Position numbers and translations under genes: made by a program | Shown: positions 24,575 through 39,401 of the stretch, one piece after another | Layout: each line of letters begins with the position of its first letter | How positions within the stretch are numbered: the stretch's first letter is position 1 | The notes under the pieces: generated by a model | Told to the model about the DNA's origin: nothing | Database searches by the model: none | What the model saw: the letters and a program-made list of their open reading frames with translations, nothing else | Assembly: GCA_016806645.1 (NCBI GenBank) | Contig: JACSYO010000444.1 | Location: 407,501 to 471,500 of the forward strand | Reading direction: 5' to 3' | DNA from: Ophiodon elongatus | Taxonomy: Eukaryota; Chordata; Actinopteri; Perciformes; Hexagrammidae | Length of the DNA: 64,000 bases

Positions 24575-27500
24575 CTCTGCGGTTGCCTTGGCAACAGACC
24601 TTTCCTCATACCCGCACCTGCTCGGGGTTTGAGGAGAGGAAGCTCCCTCCTGTTCTCTGTCTTTGCTGTTCGTTTCGCTCCTGGACATCACCTCCCTCCG
24701 CCTCACAGCCGGGGAAATATCTCTTCTGAAAGGCACTTCAGTGGAGGCTGCACTGCCTCTCACCATAATGAAACCACTTCTGATAACATATTGAATTGAA
24801 GGATATTGTAATAATAGTAATAATATATAAAGTTTACAATGTGTTTGGCCGTGGTGTAACAACTGCTGACAGCAAATGATGAACAATGACAGAAGAGGTG
24901 CGGCGCCTCACCTGAAAAAGCCTGAGGGAAATATGTATTGTGCTCTGGCCAAAATACTGCATTATTTTTTATCGGCAAGCTAATATTACACAGAATTTAA
25001 TTTTCCCTACAAAGATTCCCCATGGATTAACTCTCAGTCATATAGTTTTTTTTACAATAATTTAATTGGCCTCTCAGGGACTCAACTGTAAAATGTTAAA
25101 GTGACAAAGGCCAGATAGTTTTAAAACTGACTTGGTGGTAAAGATCTATCTCATGCTTGCTTCGTTTTTACCCTCACTCAGGTGATTAAAAATCTCTGCA
25201 TGACTTAAGGTCAGGGGGTTGACCATTGAGATTAGTGTGAGAGTTTAAGGCAGGAAAAACGTTACCCCTTTCGGTATGTCGTTAAAAAAGTGATTAGGTT
25301 GTCCTCTTGCTCTTCAACAGCTGATAGCTGATCCTGGGTCAGAGTCTCTGCAGTGTAAATATGGGATGATTCTAACCACTAATGTCTGCACAAGTCAAAG
25401 CTTCTGTGCCACTGCATAATAATCACAACTCTGTGTGTGTGTGTGAGTGTGTGTGTGTGTGTGTCTGTGTGTGTGTGTGCGTGTGTGTGTGCGTGTGCGT
25501 GTGCGTACTTTACTCGCGTGTGTGTCTGTGTAATTGGCAATTAATTTGTGCTGACCTGCTAGTCTAAAGTATAGAAGAGAAGGTTTGGCTACCACTTGCC
25601 TCCTGGGCACCACATGAACAAATGCAATTTGAGTTTAGGATTATGTTCAGTTATGCACATAAGCACAGTTTGCATCACCCTGGCACATTCGCAGAAATGC
25701 ATGCCGACTCAACGAAATTGGAGTTTACTGCTTGATCACAGAACCACTGTTGCATTAGTTTTTTGGGGGGGTTTCCTGAGTTTCAGAGCTCTTTAATGAC
25801 TTATGTAAATTCCAGCAATACTACGAGATAACAAGAGAGCTCGTTAAAATCATTTCTTAGTGTGTTTGGTTTCATGTAAAACAAGGCAGCGATACAGTAG
25901 TTCCGTGATGATGATGATGAATTTTGGTTGATTATAACGAAGGCAGCACCCACCACTGAAGCCGTGCAAAACATCTGAGGTTAAGATGAACTTTTCTCTT
26001 GGTTTGCTGGATGTCGTTTAGTTGTGCAAAGACACGGGTCACACTGCAGAGGACTTTCAACGGGTTTCACCCGTAACTGCAAGAGTTCAACTAGCAAGTG
26101 TATATGCATACAGTCTTTCTCTCACTAAACATTTACTCGGTACCTTAACTCTAAATTAAAATATAACATATAATATAACACCATTAAAAATGTATTTTTC
26201 TTTATACAAAAGATACCACCAAAACAAAAGTCTCCCCGCAAAAAAAATGAATTGCCAACAATCTAATAATAATTAGTAAAAATTACAAACATTTACTGAT
26301 TACCTTTGTTTGTACATTTAAAAACTTTTGAGCCGACAAAACAAGCATTTTGAAATAATTCGCCCCCCGGAGAACGTGATGAGTATTTTCCTTCCCCTTC
26401 TCTGCAATAAAATAATTGATAGATCAATGGATAATCTGAATAATTGTTATTTGTAGCTGGCGCTACAACAATTAGTCAATTAATTCATTTCCGTTGGATC
26501 GACAAAAAAATAATCAGCAAGAAGGTTTATAACAAATTAATCTTTTAATTAATATTTCGATCAAAGCTGGCAGAAAATCCGCCGGTTCCAGGTTCTCAAA
26601 TGAGAACATGTTCTGGTTTTCTTCGACAGTAAACTGATAGTCATGGTTTTGTGTTGCACCCACTTCACACCGCTGCACATAAAGCAGATATCTGACAAGT
26701 CAACCTGACTTTCAAACAGATTTATTTTTCTTTCGGACACCAATAGGAAAAAATATTTTATATCTCTGAGGTTGTTCTCAAGAACATTTAATAATTCAGT
26801 ATATAAATCCATTAACCATTAAAGGTTGGTGTTGCAGTGCATTCCTAAGGTGTTGCAGCCAATGCAACAATTCTTTAAAAGTTTTTCTTTGGAAGTTTCA
26901 TTGTTCCACAGAAAGATAACATTTGGTGAGATGATGTCTCTTCTCCTTTGGTGTTTGCTCATAGAGCAGATATAGTACAGACTAGACATAAGGGACTATA
27001 TTTTGATGAAGTTAGACTCTGGGGTAAGACTGAAGTCCTGAGCTGAACAATGTTTCAAATAATTTGCATGTTGCTCTGCTTCTCGCAGACATGGTACATA
27101 TTTCCAAAATCTCTCAGAACTATAACACTGCATATACAGTACATTGCAAAACCATTGTCTTCTCCTTATTTTCTCTGTGTGTCATCCTACATATCTCCTT
27201 TTGCATCTTAAATATTGCTTCCTGATTGTTTTGCCAACAGCTTTTAGGTGACAGAGGTCAAGTGCTGTGAAAAATATTTGCTAACAACCTAATTGTTTTC
27301 TGTTTTCATCCCTCCCAGGGACCTGCTTTAATATGCCAAGTTACTGTTTTATCTTAACAAATGAATTATCTGTCAGTGTTTTAAAAGCTTTTTTTCGATC
27401 TCACGCCTCAAGTTCTAAAGAATTAGCATCAGTGGGTAAACAACAAATACATCTGAATGAAAAGGAGCAATAAAAGAGAAATAGTGTCTTACTTGCTGGT

Positions 27501-29555
27501 TGAAGATATTTCGGGAAGATATGTTTGTTATAATAGCGTTCTATATTCTCTTCCCCTTTGTGTGTTTGTGACGTGTGTGTGTGATCAGGATTCAGCCTAT
27601 AGGGCTAGTGGAGCGGATTCAGGCCATAGCCCAGAACATGTCCGACATGGCAGTGAGGGTGGAGCAGATCCTCCAGCGCAGCATGGCCAGCAACAGAGGT
27701 ACGATTCAAAACACACAGACGCATCCTGCCGACTCACCTGGAGAATACCAAATAGAGCTGTAACCCCTGTGAATCCCCCGTGTCCATTTCAAATCCATCC
27801 AATCTCAAAACACTTTCCCCCTCTGCCCACATAAGCCCGACTGTCGAGCCTTGATCCTGCCCAACTCCTGAATGCACGATTTACGTCTAACGTGCTCTTG
27901 CTGGTTGATCATATAAAACATGACAGACATTATTCACAGCACATTACCCGTTCAAATGGCCACTGTTTGTGTCGGGGTGTAGGAGCTCCTGTGTGGCGCA
28001 GTACAGTGCTCCATTGTTGCTGCCGTATCATAACAACACGACTACAGGACGTTTAAATCATGATGATGAATTACTGCCTACTTAATGGGATCTTGGCCTG
28101 TCAGCTTTCTTTATTAGCCTCCACTCGCAATTTCTTTATTGGGGCCGCAGAATAGAAATCGGACAGCGCAATTTAATTCACGATTCAATTCCACACCTCT
28201 ATCCGCTACATTGCACTTTATGACATAAAGCTATTTGCCTCAATGTCTCATTAAAATGTATCAGATAATTTGCCTGTTGTCATAATGTCTGAAATCATTT
28301 AAATAAGGCTTATGTGAAACCTGGCAAAGTTTTGACAGCAGCAGGCAGTAGCACTTTTCATCGTGAGAGTTCTGCCGTCATCATGGTAATCAGACAGAAT
28401 GGCTGGCAATTATTTGTCTGTGATTGTGCTCTTCGACGCTTGGCAGGATGCTGGCGGACGAGCTGCAACGGCTCCTTTAATTAGGCTCACTAGAGCCGGG
28501 CTCCGAGGAGAAGAAAGAAGGGAAAAGGGAAGAAGAGGAGAGGCAGAGAGAAAATAAGGAAAGAGTGAGAGCAGCCGAAAGAGACAAGAAAGATGGGATG
28601 AGAAGGAAAAGGGAGCAAGGAAGATATGGTGGGGAGGGGGTGGGGGTGGGGGTGGGGGAGGGGCAGCAGTCTATGTATAGTAAATCCAGTGAGTGAGATG
28701 GAGCAGAGACTCGGCCGTTCAGCAGGAGACGCCAAGCTTTTATAGGAGCTTGTTAGCTATCTCTACGCTCTAATTTATCTCTGTTCATCCAAAGGCCGGA
28801 GGATATACGCTGTAATGCAAAAGACAAACAGACCTGATGCCCAGGGGAAGCCCTGTTAGTGATCAAAATGAGCCCTGTTTAGTCCAAGGCTTAATAATTA
28901 TACATATACATGTTATGGAGCTGGGTGTTGCATTGCAAAATTAAACCTTGCATAAAATCCAGTAACATCTTTGCATATTGAATTTCAAGATCATGGAATA
29001 AAAAACTGGTACTTTGATTTGATCGACCAAAGAAGAAAAAAAAATGTATCTTGTATCTTGCCAGCTTGCTTTTATTACCTTCCTCTTTGTGTTTGACTTT
29101 TGTGTTTGTGCACTGAAACTGAAAATAAAAACAAAAAAACAATGCAGCTGAGTTGTGCCGCTGTCTGACGCGTGTGGTCTTTAGTTGGAGCGTGTGTGTG
29201 TGTGTGTGTGTGTATAGGCTTTGATAAAGACCCTGTGTTTTTCTCTTCTCCATGCAGGAAGAGAAGGGACGTTAGGGCAATGTGAGATTCCTAAAGATCT
29301 CCGTTATCCAGACTGCCCCGGCAAGATGGATGTAAGTATTCACACTGAATCTCACTTACGTCCAAACTGCTTCACACAGAAAGCGAATATCTCATTGTCC
29401 TTGGGGACTCATCTTGGTGCAACCTACATTTTGTATAAAAAGACAAGAGGACGTATAAAGGCTCCTTTGTGGAGAACAGCTTGTCTGAGCGACCAAAAAA
29501 AACAACTGAATATAGAAAAGAATACAAAAAATATGGTTTTATAAACACACTGCAC

Positions 29556-29602
<47 letters not shown>

Positions 29603-32600
29603 TGTATGAATTACAGCCTGCAGTAATAATAGCAATAGCCAATGCAGAAAAGGTGTGTACAATAATAGCATTAACAATACAGCCCCAAAGTGTGCTTCTT
29701 ATTCTTAACGTGTGGATATCGGTGAAGAAATGTTATAAGAAATGACGAAATGTGTGAAAAATATACGCCTTCTGTTAACTATATATAGCTGAGCTAAAAC
29801 GTAGCATATAGAAAAAAAAACGTATACTCGGCACACCGTTCTTAGCATCACAATCATGTTTATGCATGAAGTAGGCCTCCATCAATATGCCAATCAGTCC
29901 CTCGCCATATGAATGCGTGAACGCATTATGCGCATTTACTAATTAGAGACGGTTCTAGTTTGTGTGGATTTGACACTTTAGTTTAACCTCACAGTTTCAG
30001 GCATTTTTGAACAGAAAATGTGTTTCTGTTCAGTCAGCAAAAAAACAGAAGAGCCTTTAACCTGGAGGGGGAGATGTCCCTTTAGCTTCCAACTATCTGA
30101 TAAAATCCATCTAGCCTCATTACAAAACCAGTAGTTTGCACTATTTAAGTATTCTGCCTGCGTCCTCCCCTTGGATGTCCACTCTGTGCAGCTTACAGTC
30201 GGAAAATGAGTTGACCTGAGCGCCACAAGCAAATTCTGCCTCGTCGAACATCTTCATCACGTTACTGCGCTGGATGACCTCATCGAGCTTATTTTTATTG
30301 ACTCCACCTGTGAGTGGGAAGCCATGAAAAGTTGTAAAGTTTAAACTTCAAGTACCAATTATCTGGTGTACTTAACCTCAGAGCATCAGCGGTTCATGTA
30401 GTCAGCTTAACCCAGATTACATCTTTTTAATGTTTTTTTCTTTCTGTGCACGTACCCAACAATAAAAGAACCAGAGGCATCAAATTAAAGTCAAAATGTG
30501 AGAGTGAATAAGAATGATAGCAGAGTGCCCAGTCAGTTTCAAAATGAAAAGAGGACACAAGGGATGTATTTTAAACCAGCCTTTTGTCAAATGTAAGGGT
30601 TTGCTAATACCAAATCGTGACCGAGGAGTATTTTAGAGAGACAAGAGTTTGGGTTTTTGTCTTCCAGTGGATGCGGGCTCGTTGGACCTCAGACCCTTGC
30701 TATGCCTTTTATGGTGTGGACGGCTCAGACTGCTCTTTCCTGGTCTACCTGAGCGAGGTGGAGTGGTTCTGCCCCCCAATGGCCTGGAGGAACCAGACTG
30801 CCACACCCACCTTGAAGCCTCCACCCAAGAAACAGGTTACACAACATCTCCTTATCATTCATTCATCATTCAGTTAGCTGAAGGGGAAAAATAGGAACAG
30901 AACTCCAGGGCAACAATTTGATGTAGAGGTCAAATTGTTTCGGCAGAGTCCAAGTTCCTCGAAAGCACAACAGCCTGTTTCTCAAGTGGGAGGTCAACAA
31001 GGGAGCGTGACCTTGTCTCTGCTCGAGAGATGGCTGGTTAGTTTCACACCTCTTCAGTGTGAGGAGAAGATCCATCGGGAAAAGTATGAGACTGAATATT
31101 TCAGCCGGGAGTAAAAAGACGACAGCAGAGCCAACTGAGGAGGCACATGGACGCGTTATGTCCATCATCTTGCAGTGACAAGACATTTGTGACTAAATTG
31201 ACTAAATTAGTTGTAGTCGATTGAGAATTTAGAATGACAAAGAAAAATGATGAACACCAAGGTGCTGTTGAATTACTGCGACTGTAACTTTGGTGGCTTG
31301 ACGCCGATGCTACAGAATGCTTTAAACTTCAAACCCAAGTTCAAGCAAAGCATCTCTCACAGGGTGCTGGCTGCCATTCCCAGTTTTCAGTGCTGTTTGC
31401 CTTTCTGCATCATTTGCTTTTTATTTTCAGCATCAACACGTGATGCATTGTGCTGCTTACAATCACTCCTCAAGGTCTGTCCCACCGTTCGCACCCCTCC
31501 CTCCCCTCTCCCTCCCCCCTCCCCTTTTCTCCCCCGAGTAATGTACAGCCGGCAGGACGGGCCCTGATGTGAATTCACTCTGCAGTTCTACCTTCTGCTC
31601 TAATTGCCAGCATGCATTCACTGACACTAATCCCAGGGCTTCCCTTGAGTACTCTGCATTTTGCTGTTCCGCACACAACTTGCTCTTGAGAGCGATAATT
31701 CACCTGCATTGTGAGAGTAAAGCACAGCTCTGCATATTGATTTTGTCTTTGAGAGAATCGCCGCCTCGCCGTATGTGTATTTGAGAGAGGCAGACGGTCT
31801 GTTTGTGCGCGTCACTTTTTCTCTTCTGTACATTTCTAAGTCCTCTGTGCTCCCTTATGCCGTTACTCCATTGATTAATACTCGCATGCTGGTATTTGGG
31901 ATGTGATGCAGTGATTATCGTGGGCAGAGGAGGAGATGTAAAATGAGAGCAGACTTATTTATGAGGATTATCCAGGAATCCCTCAGGCAACCTGTCTGAG
32001 AGGCCTAGCCCCAGGGCTCTAGCAGATAACAGGATATGACAGGCTCTCTGTGCTGTACACAGTCTCCTCTAATGAAAAAGTTACACTTTTTTAGTATCCC
32101 ACCCCCTCTGTTCCTCGTATTCAGATTTATAAATACCTGTTCTTTAGTATTTTCTGGTGTAGAACATCTGTACAAGGTCTACATAAAGAAATGAAGCACT
32201 GGCTCATGTAAAGAACACATCAGAAGTTCTCTACACGTCTGATTCTTTCCAGTGATTTTTCCTCCTCCTATCATCCAGGCTGTTTTCCAGTCTGACATCG
32301 GGGCTCTGCTGGAGCAGGTGGGCACCGGGAAGGAGTCACTGAGCTTCATGAAGAGACGCATTCGCAGGATGGCAGCACAGTGGGCTTCTGCTGCTCGACG
32401 GCTGGATGACAAGCTCAGCAACCACTGGAGAGAGCAGAAAAGGGTGACTATGAGGCGCACATGAATATGCTTCGGCACACACTGGAGGATGAAAGTGTGG
32501 GATAAGAGAACAAGTCTGTGTTGCGGTTTCATCTTTTCAAAGCCTTGTGCTTGCAAACAGGCTGCGGATGACGAGCCTGTAAAAAGTCCTTTTCTCGGTT

Positions 32601-35600
32601 TCAACAGATTTTCTTTCTTGTTTTTTTTCTGTTACTCTGGAAACATATTCCTCAGCTCCAAATTTAGGCATTAAAGAGAGAGAAAAAAACCCTCTTAGCT
32701 CAGGATGTTTTGGATCAAACATCAGAAAGCCAGACAGTCCTTTAATGCCTGCATGCTAGGCTGCTAAGTGATCAGAACACCAGTGAGTTTGTTGGACTAA
32801 AGTCTTCTTTTATCTTAAGCTACTTAGCGTGAATCGTAGAATGTTGAGTAACAGACATAGCAGATGATGCACAGTTCCTCCGTGTAGGCATTGATTGGCT
32901 TTCATGCTCTTTCATTACTGACATTTACAGAAATATTTCCACAAGGTGTCAAAGAGCGCTGCCTGCTGGAACAGACGTTTGATGAAATGACTTTAGACCC
33001 CTCCTGGCGTGTTATGTTAAAACCTTTACCAGACACTATAACTTGTAAGGGATTAACCCAGAAAAAAAGGGGAAATACACTGTAAATGTTTCAATGTTTA
33101 TCACTAAGATTTATGTTACATTCAATCATACTATATTGTGCAGATCTTCACAGTCAGTGTTCCAAACTGCTACACTTTCATCCCTTCATCGGCGAGTTAT
33201 TTTTGCCTTTTTGTGTCTGTTTGATATGTTGGTAACACATGACGATTTGTTTGTGTTGAAATGCTGCCAGTGGGTGTGCCAGCAGTCTTTTTACTTTGAG
33301 CTGCTTAACTTTTTTTGTCCAGAATATCATAAACTGGCTGTAAAACTCCCAACCAAGCAGCCAATAAGTCAAATTTATTTCAGACCCACAGAGATTATGA
33401 GTATGAAATAGTGCCACTAAAAAATGTGTGCAGCTTTGAGTGCCGTTCTCTACCCTATGCACTATACACCCACATTAATATATAACATAAGGTTCTCTGC
33501 CTGACGTGAGATAATTTACGCTGTTGAACATATGATCAACCGGAAAATCTTGGCGCACATCATCATCGTAGCATCAACACTATTTTTATACCCACACGAT
33601 AGGTGGGCATTAAATGACATATTCAGTCATTTAAAAAAATAGGGACCTTCATATCTGTTGAAAGTACTGTATTAACCAGAGAATATACAGTAATCATGTT
33701 CATGATATATACAGTATCTCTACTGTCCATTAAAGAGACACTTCACCCTTTTTGTCACATCAAGTTCAGTTTACTGGTCTCGATGAGGTCACAGTGATGT
33801 CAACAGGGTTATCTGGGCATGGCCTTCACATTTTATTTTAATAGACAACGACCCTTCGCTAAGTCCCGCCCCTCAAACGCAGGTTCTCAGACTCCCATGC
33901 AGTTGTTTCAGATTGTCTTCGTTTTAAGGCTGGTTTTGTGGATTTTCAGCTAGTCATTAAAACATTTGTGTTACTAGTTACCTGGAGAGGTTAGCGGGAG
34001 ATGTATGTTTCTAAAATCTTACCTTTCTATGTAAAAACCTGAGGAGCTAACTTTAGCAGAATACGTTAGCACATCTTCTATGCTACGCTAGTTACTGGCG
34101 GTATACATGCTGCTTTTGCATTTTAATGATATTAACAGTAAATAAAGACCTGACTTTACAGGGACAGTGTCGTTCCTTAATGTCAGTGTCCTCTGTGTGG
34201 ATTGCCAGGTGATGTGGTTGTTCACTTTTACCCTGTGATCTGTAGGCTTTAGCTTCTATCTTTATCTTTTGAACCTGTTTTTACTGCTGAATCAATTTGG
34301 CCTCTTGGATGAACCTTCAAACGAGGCGGCAACCTCCGAAGGCTTAATTACAATGCAAGGAAAGTCTAATAGATGAGTAGCCTGTTGCATTATGGGAAGT
34401 GTAGGATCCAGTGTTTTGGGATCTTGACCCACACTAGGGGCTAAAAATCTGGATATCTCAGCCTCTTTTGATTTTGACCATTTTCTTTGATATATATATA
34501 TATATGTATACTTGTGAGTGGTCAGATATTCAATCCCATAATGTAGAATTTCTGCCCTCTTTACATCTTACATACACATTACTTAAATCGATCTTTTAAG
34601 TGTTAAATTCAGTTGTCAAAGTCAGCACCCTATAGAAACGTACTGTTTACTCAACACATGCTAACAGCTTATCATTTCTATATGTATACAATGATTCATA
34701 AAACAAAAACCTTACCAGGGGCTTTTCATCTTTCTTTTGCCTGAAGCAGCAGTCATGTTCGACATATGTGTCTCATTTACATCCACGTCTCAAAGGAGTA
34801 TAGTATATTGATGAAGACCAGTGTCCTTATGTGTATGTTTTCTTCTAATAGTGAAGAGGCGGAGGACTTTATTGTAGATATTAGTTTGACGAAATTGTTT
34901 CAGAAGATGTGAATAGCTCTCTACAAATCCCTCTGTAGCTGAAAATCATCTTGATACTCAAAAAGCTTTAACAAAACAAGACGAATCAAAGATATTAATT
35001 TGTGTTGTAGTGTAACGAGCTGACAGTATCCCGGCGTTCTGCTGCGTGTGTGTATTTTTTTTCATCGGCCAGTTTTCAGTTGGATAAATCAAATCCTGTT
35101 CTGTTAATAACAATTCACTTTTCCAAAATGCCTGCTCTGTCCCGACTGGAGAGAAGGCTTAGTCTATTGTAATGGTATGTTTGAGAGTAATAATTACTGT
35201 CCATTAACCAGACCCTGCAGGCTTGATTTCCATCGCTGTAACAGAAATACAGAAATAGAACGATTTGTAGAGAAGACAGCGTATCTTGCCAGCCTGTTTG
35301 TCTTTTCTTCTTCCTGTTCTGTCTTGCTGTTATTAGTGTGCACTTAATAACCCATATTTAGCTCCTTTACCCTTGAATACTCTTTACTTGGTATCTCTGT
35401 GATGTTAGAGTTATGAATCATCAGTGTTGTGTTGGTTTTATCAGGTTGTACTCTAAACTGGAAGCAAAATAGCTTGAACATTCACAGGGGAAAAGTGCAC
35501 TGCGAATGTCAGTTTGCAGGCTAGGTAGCTAATTAGCTACCTAGCCTGCAAACTGACATATTTCTGCGCTCAGTTCATTAAACGGCATGTACTGTAAACA

Positions 35601-38600
35601 TACCTGCAATCGTCACTTTGATCCATTTAGACGCTCGTGTCGTCCTTACAACAAACTGTCTGCCCATGGCTTGTAAGCTACAGCTAAAGTTACTTTCTCT
35701 CTGGTTCTCCTGCTGGTGCCGGTATGGGAAAGAAACTTAACAGGAGTGAGACACTATTTCTGGGTGAAACAGACTTCGACACAAGACTTGTTCTCAGCCT
35801 GCCAGCTGCTGTCAAACACAGACCCCCTCCCCTTCAGGCCCTTTGAAATGTATTTTATTTGGTCTGCGAGGGTGACTAAATGTCATTACATTTGAACCTT
35901 CAGGAGTCTTCTCACAGTATTTGTACTGTATTTGAGCACTGTGTATTTTCTATTTATATCAAAGTTAATAAGCTGTTCCCTTCCCCTCGAGTTTTACATC
36001 TGACATGTGGGACTCATACATGTGTACAGCGCTGCAGGCTAAACAGCTTTGTGGCTCAGACACGGGGGAAGTCCATTGTGTCAGCCGTGTGGGAGATGGC
36101 ATTTTGGATTGGATTGGTATTTGTATCAGAACTGAAAAAAGATTGTAGTTAGAAGTCTGTAGTTATTATATTTAGGTCTGAAAAGCTCGCATTTGAAAAC
36201 CAATTTAGCCCAGTCGGATACATACTAGACCAGCCAGTAAACATGGGGAAAGTCTTTTTATGCAGGCCTTGTTAATATAAAACATAACATGAATCTGCAG
36301 CTCTATTCAGAAATTGATTTTGGGGGATAGTTCAGGGGAAATTTGATAACATATCAGTTTTTTTCTGTTTGCCATTTGGACTATGGACAGGGGGACAACT
36401 GTCTGTCTAAACGTGTTGAAGCGCTTCATGTTGATATCTACAGCAAGAACTCACTGTTACGCCTTTAAACAAATAGTTGAATAAATGTGGGGTCTAGTAG
36501 ATGAATAAAATGGAAAGTTATTGAAAAGATAAATCGAATTTCATTACATATTTAACAGCCTGGAAATTCCATCCTTTCTCATCAGCAATTAAACCGCTCG
36601 CGCATTGTTCTGAATATCAATTAGTTCCCCGCAGGTCAATTTTAATTTCCACTCAATGCCCAGTTGATTGTATTTCTTAGGAGTAGCGTTAAATTATATT
36701 TAAAATTTGATCCATGCCAAATATCTGAAATTATTCCCATGTGAATCCTTTAAAGCATTTGTGAAAATTGCTCCCACAACATCTCAGTATGTCACGATTG
36801 TCTGACTATAACAATCTAAAAGAATGATGGAAATAATGACTAGTTCTCTACAATGACAGTGCGGAAATGGTTTAACAGAAATGCACACGTTGCATTAATT
36901 AAACACAGTGCTGTAGTGCGCTGCACCCTTCTCTTGACTTTATTCCTTTTCTTTCTGCATTCAGATTCTTGTTCATGTGGGCTTTCTGACAGAGGAGTCT
37001 GGGGATGTTTTCAGTCCCAAAGTGCTGAAGGGGGGTCCTCTGGGTGAGATGGTGCAATGGGCCGACATCCTCACAGCCCTCCACGTGCTGGGACACAACC
37101 TCAAGATCTCGGTTTCTCTCAAAGAGCTGCACGGGTGAGTTTAGATTTGATTTATTCCTCTCTGATCATGTTATTTTTCAAGCTGTAGGCAGAACCGCTG
37201 CAGTCGAATGTACAATACTCAGCTTTGAGTGGTGACGTTTCTCACTTCCATATTTAATGTGAGATTCTGTGGGGCATCAGTGCAGGAATCATTCGTTGGT
37301 TTATGATTTATTATTATTATTATAAATTGTTGTATAAAAATGCCTTGTTGTCCATTCTGCGCACTCTGCGAGGGATCGGCAGCTCAATCACGCCGCCGTT
37401 GCTCACACACTGTTTCCGATCACCTTTGGCCACACAGATAAGCTCTCTCTCCCTGCTGCAGAGGGCTGTTTCAGCTGAGGGCTTGACAGCATCTCTATAG
37501 TTTATGCACCTCCTTCCTGCCGCAGCTCGCCCGCTGCAGAGTGATAACGGGCTTGTCGCTCGCCATCACAAACACAAGTGCTTATGCCAGTTGACACACA
37601 CTCACACGTATGCTGCCGTCCAGTCAGACTGGCGCGAGATTGGTTACATCTAAAAATATAAGACTATTGATCGTCACAGTGGCGAGGTGTGAACAGTGGA
37701 GCTCAGACGGGTCCAGTCCTGTCTCTGAGATTTTCTCGCCCTCGTGATCTTTCAGAGCGGCTCCGGCTTCACGCTGGCTGGGCTGGAAAATGACAAGTGT
37801 ACAAAATGTACAAGATGAGATTTTCTGTCAATTTCTTTTCTGCCAGTGGGTGACGTGAAGCTGAAGCAGACAGGCTGATGATAATGTGCGCTTGTTATTG
37901 AGTACTGTATCCATTGTTGGAGGCAAGAAGTAAGGGCATTGCCCAGTTAGAGCTGCACTTTAATCTTAAATGTGTGAAGAAAAGCTGCCTTGATAAGAAT
38001 AGACCAAGAAGATCAGTGAGGTGAGAACGATGCCGCAGTGGGAATGCGTCCGCTAACTGTGCTATTATTTACCCCACTAATTGGTGTCATGGTGCATTGA
38101 ATCACTGCAGACTGTCTCCATTGGGAATACCATCAGAAATGTTTCATAAATTGCTGAAGACTCACAAAGAAACATCGGCCACGGTTAGGGCTAATGCTTT
38201 CCAACAGATGAATAGAGTACACGTCCATATGTGTTTGTGTGCATTTAAGTTGTCATGCCACAGCAGAGAGAGAGAGAGGGATCTACTTTATTGAGAGATT
38301 TTTATGGTTTTTGTACATTTATATAAGTGTGCTGTGGCGTTCCATTAGGGCTGATATCGGTCTCTAGTCATCAGGAAATGAAATGTTCAGCCTTAGAGAA
38401 AATATAATGGAAAGCTGAAAATTGAAGGCAAGTGGATTTATTATCAAGCTCAGACCATATTCACTCTCCCCACAAAACACAACCCAGTGTACATATCCCA
38501 CTCTTTTTATGGCCATCTTGAATTGGCCAGTTAATGGCAGATGCTGAACATCCATAAATCCCCTCCCTGTGACTATTAACAAATATAAAAAAGGGAGCAT

Positions 38601-39368
38601 TTCTCGCCATCCCTTACTCCCACGCGCTATCAAATTGACAGATCATTATGTGGGTTGTGCTCCTACAGATTCCCTCAGGCTTGTATCTATTTACATTTCC
38701 TGCTCTTCACTTTCCTACCCAGGCTTTGGAAAAGAGTTTAATATCACTGAACCGCCTGCTGAGGTTCTTACGTGGACAGGATAGTTGATATGTTGAGCGT
38801 TTTCTCCGACAGACAGATTAGTCACAACGGGAGCTGAGCTACGGTGAGAGTAAAGCTGTTGGTTTGCATCACATAATTGCCTCTAATTGGCAACCTTTAT
38901 TCTCTCCAGGGGCTTCAGTGATAGTCACTTTGGCTGACGTCTTTCAAATCAGTTATGCTCACACATCTCGCCTTCAGCCATTCTTGTTCATTCAAGATCC
39001 TGCAGATGCTCCACTGGGGTGAAGCGTGTGAACAAACTTGTTTCAGTCTTTTCTCTTTCCACACACTCCTTTTTTGCAATGCGATCTCAGACTGAACAGT
39101 CATCGGAATTCATCAACTTTTATGTCACTCCAGATCGACATTCGTCACAATCCCACCACGCCGATCTCTGGCTCTGCATTCACAGAAGTAGCAGCCATTG
39201 CTCCATAAAAAGACTGAATATTATTTATTGTTTCACCTCGTACTCATTATCATTTACTCACGACTTTGCTGGTTTCAACTGTGCAGCAAATTGTAAATGA
39301 AACCGTAAACTTCGAGTTCAGTGGCCTCCATGTTCACGACCGACAGCGTGCTGCGTGTCACGTCTTTG

Positions 39369-39401
<33 letters not shown>

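Larger units (their letters stand above)
23329..27588 (+). other. mgat5b intron 3
   Basis: 4.3 kb with several (AT)n and (GT)n tracts (listed). Segments at about 23350-23400 and 26450-26560 recall fish repeats with ATTAGTCAATTAAT-type words, too diverged to delimit. No gene is seen. Confidence 0.75.
27699..29257 (+). other. mgat5b intron 4
   Basis: 1.56 kb. Contains a purine-rich stretch (28500-28680) with a G-rich repeat and a GT tract before exon 5. No gene is seen. Confidence 0.8.
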
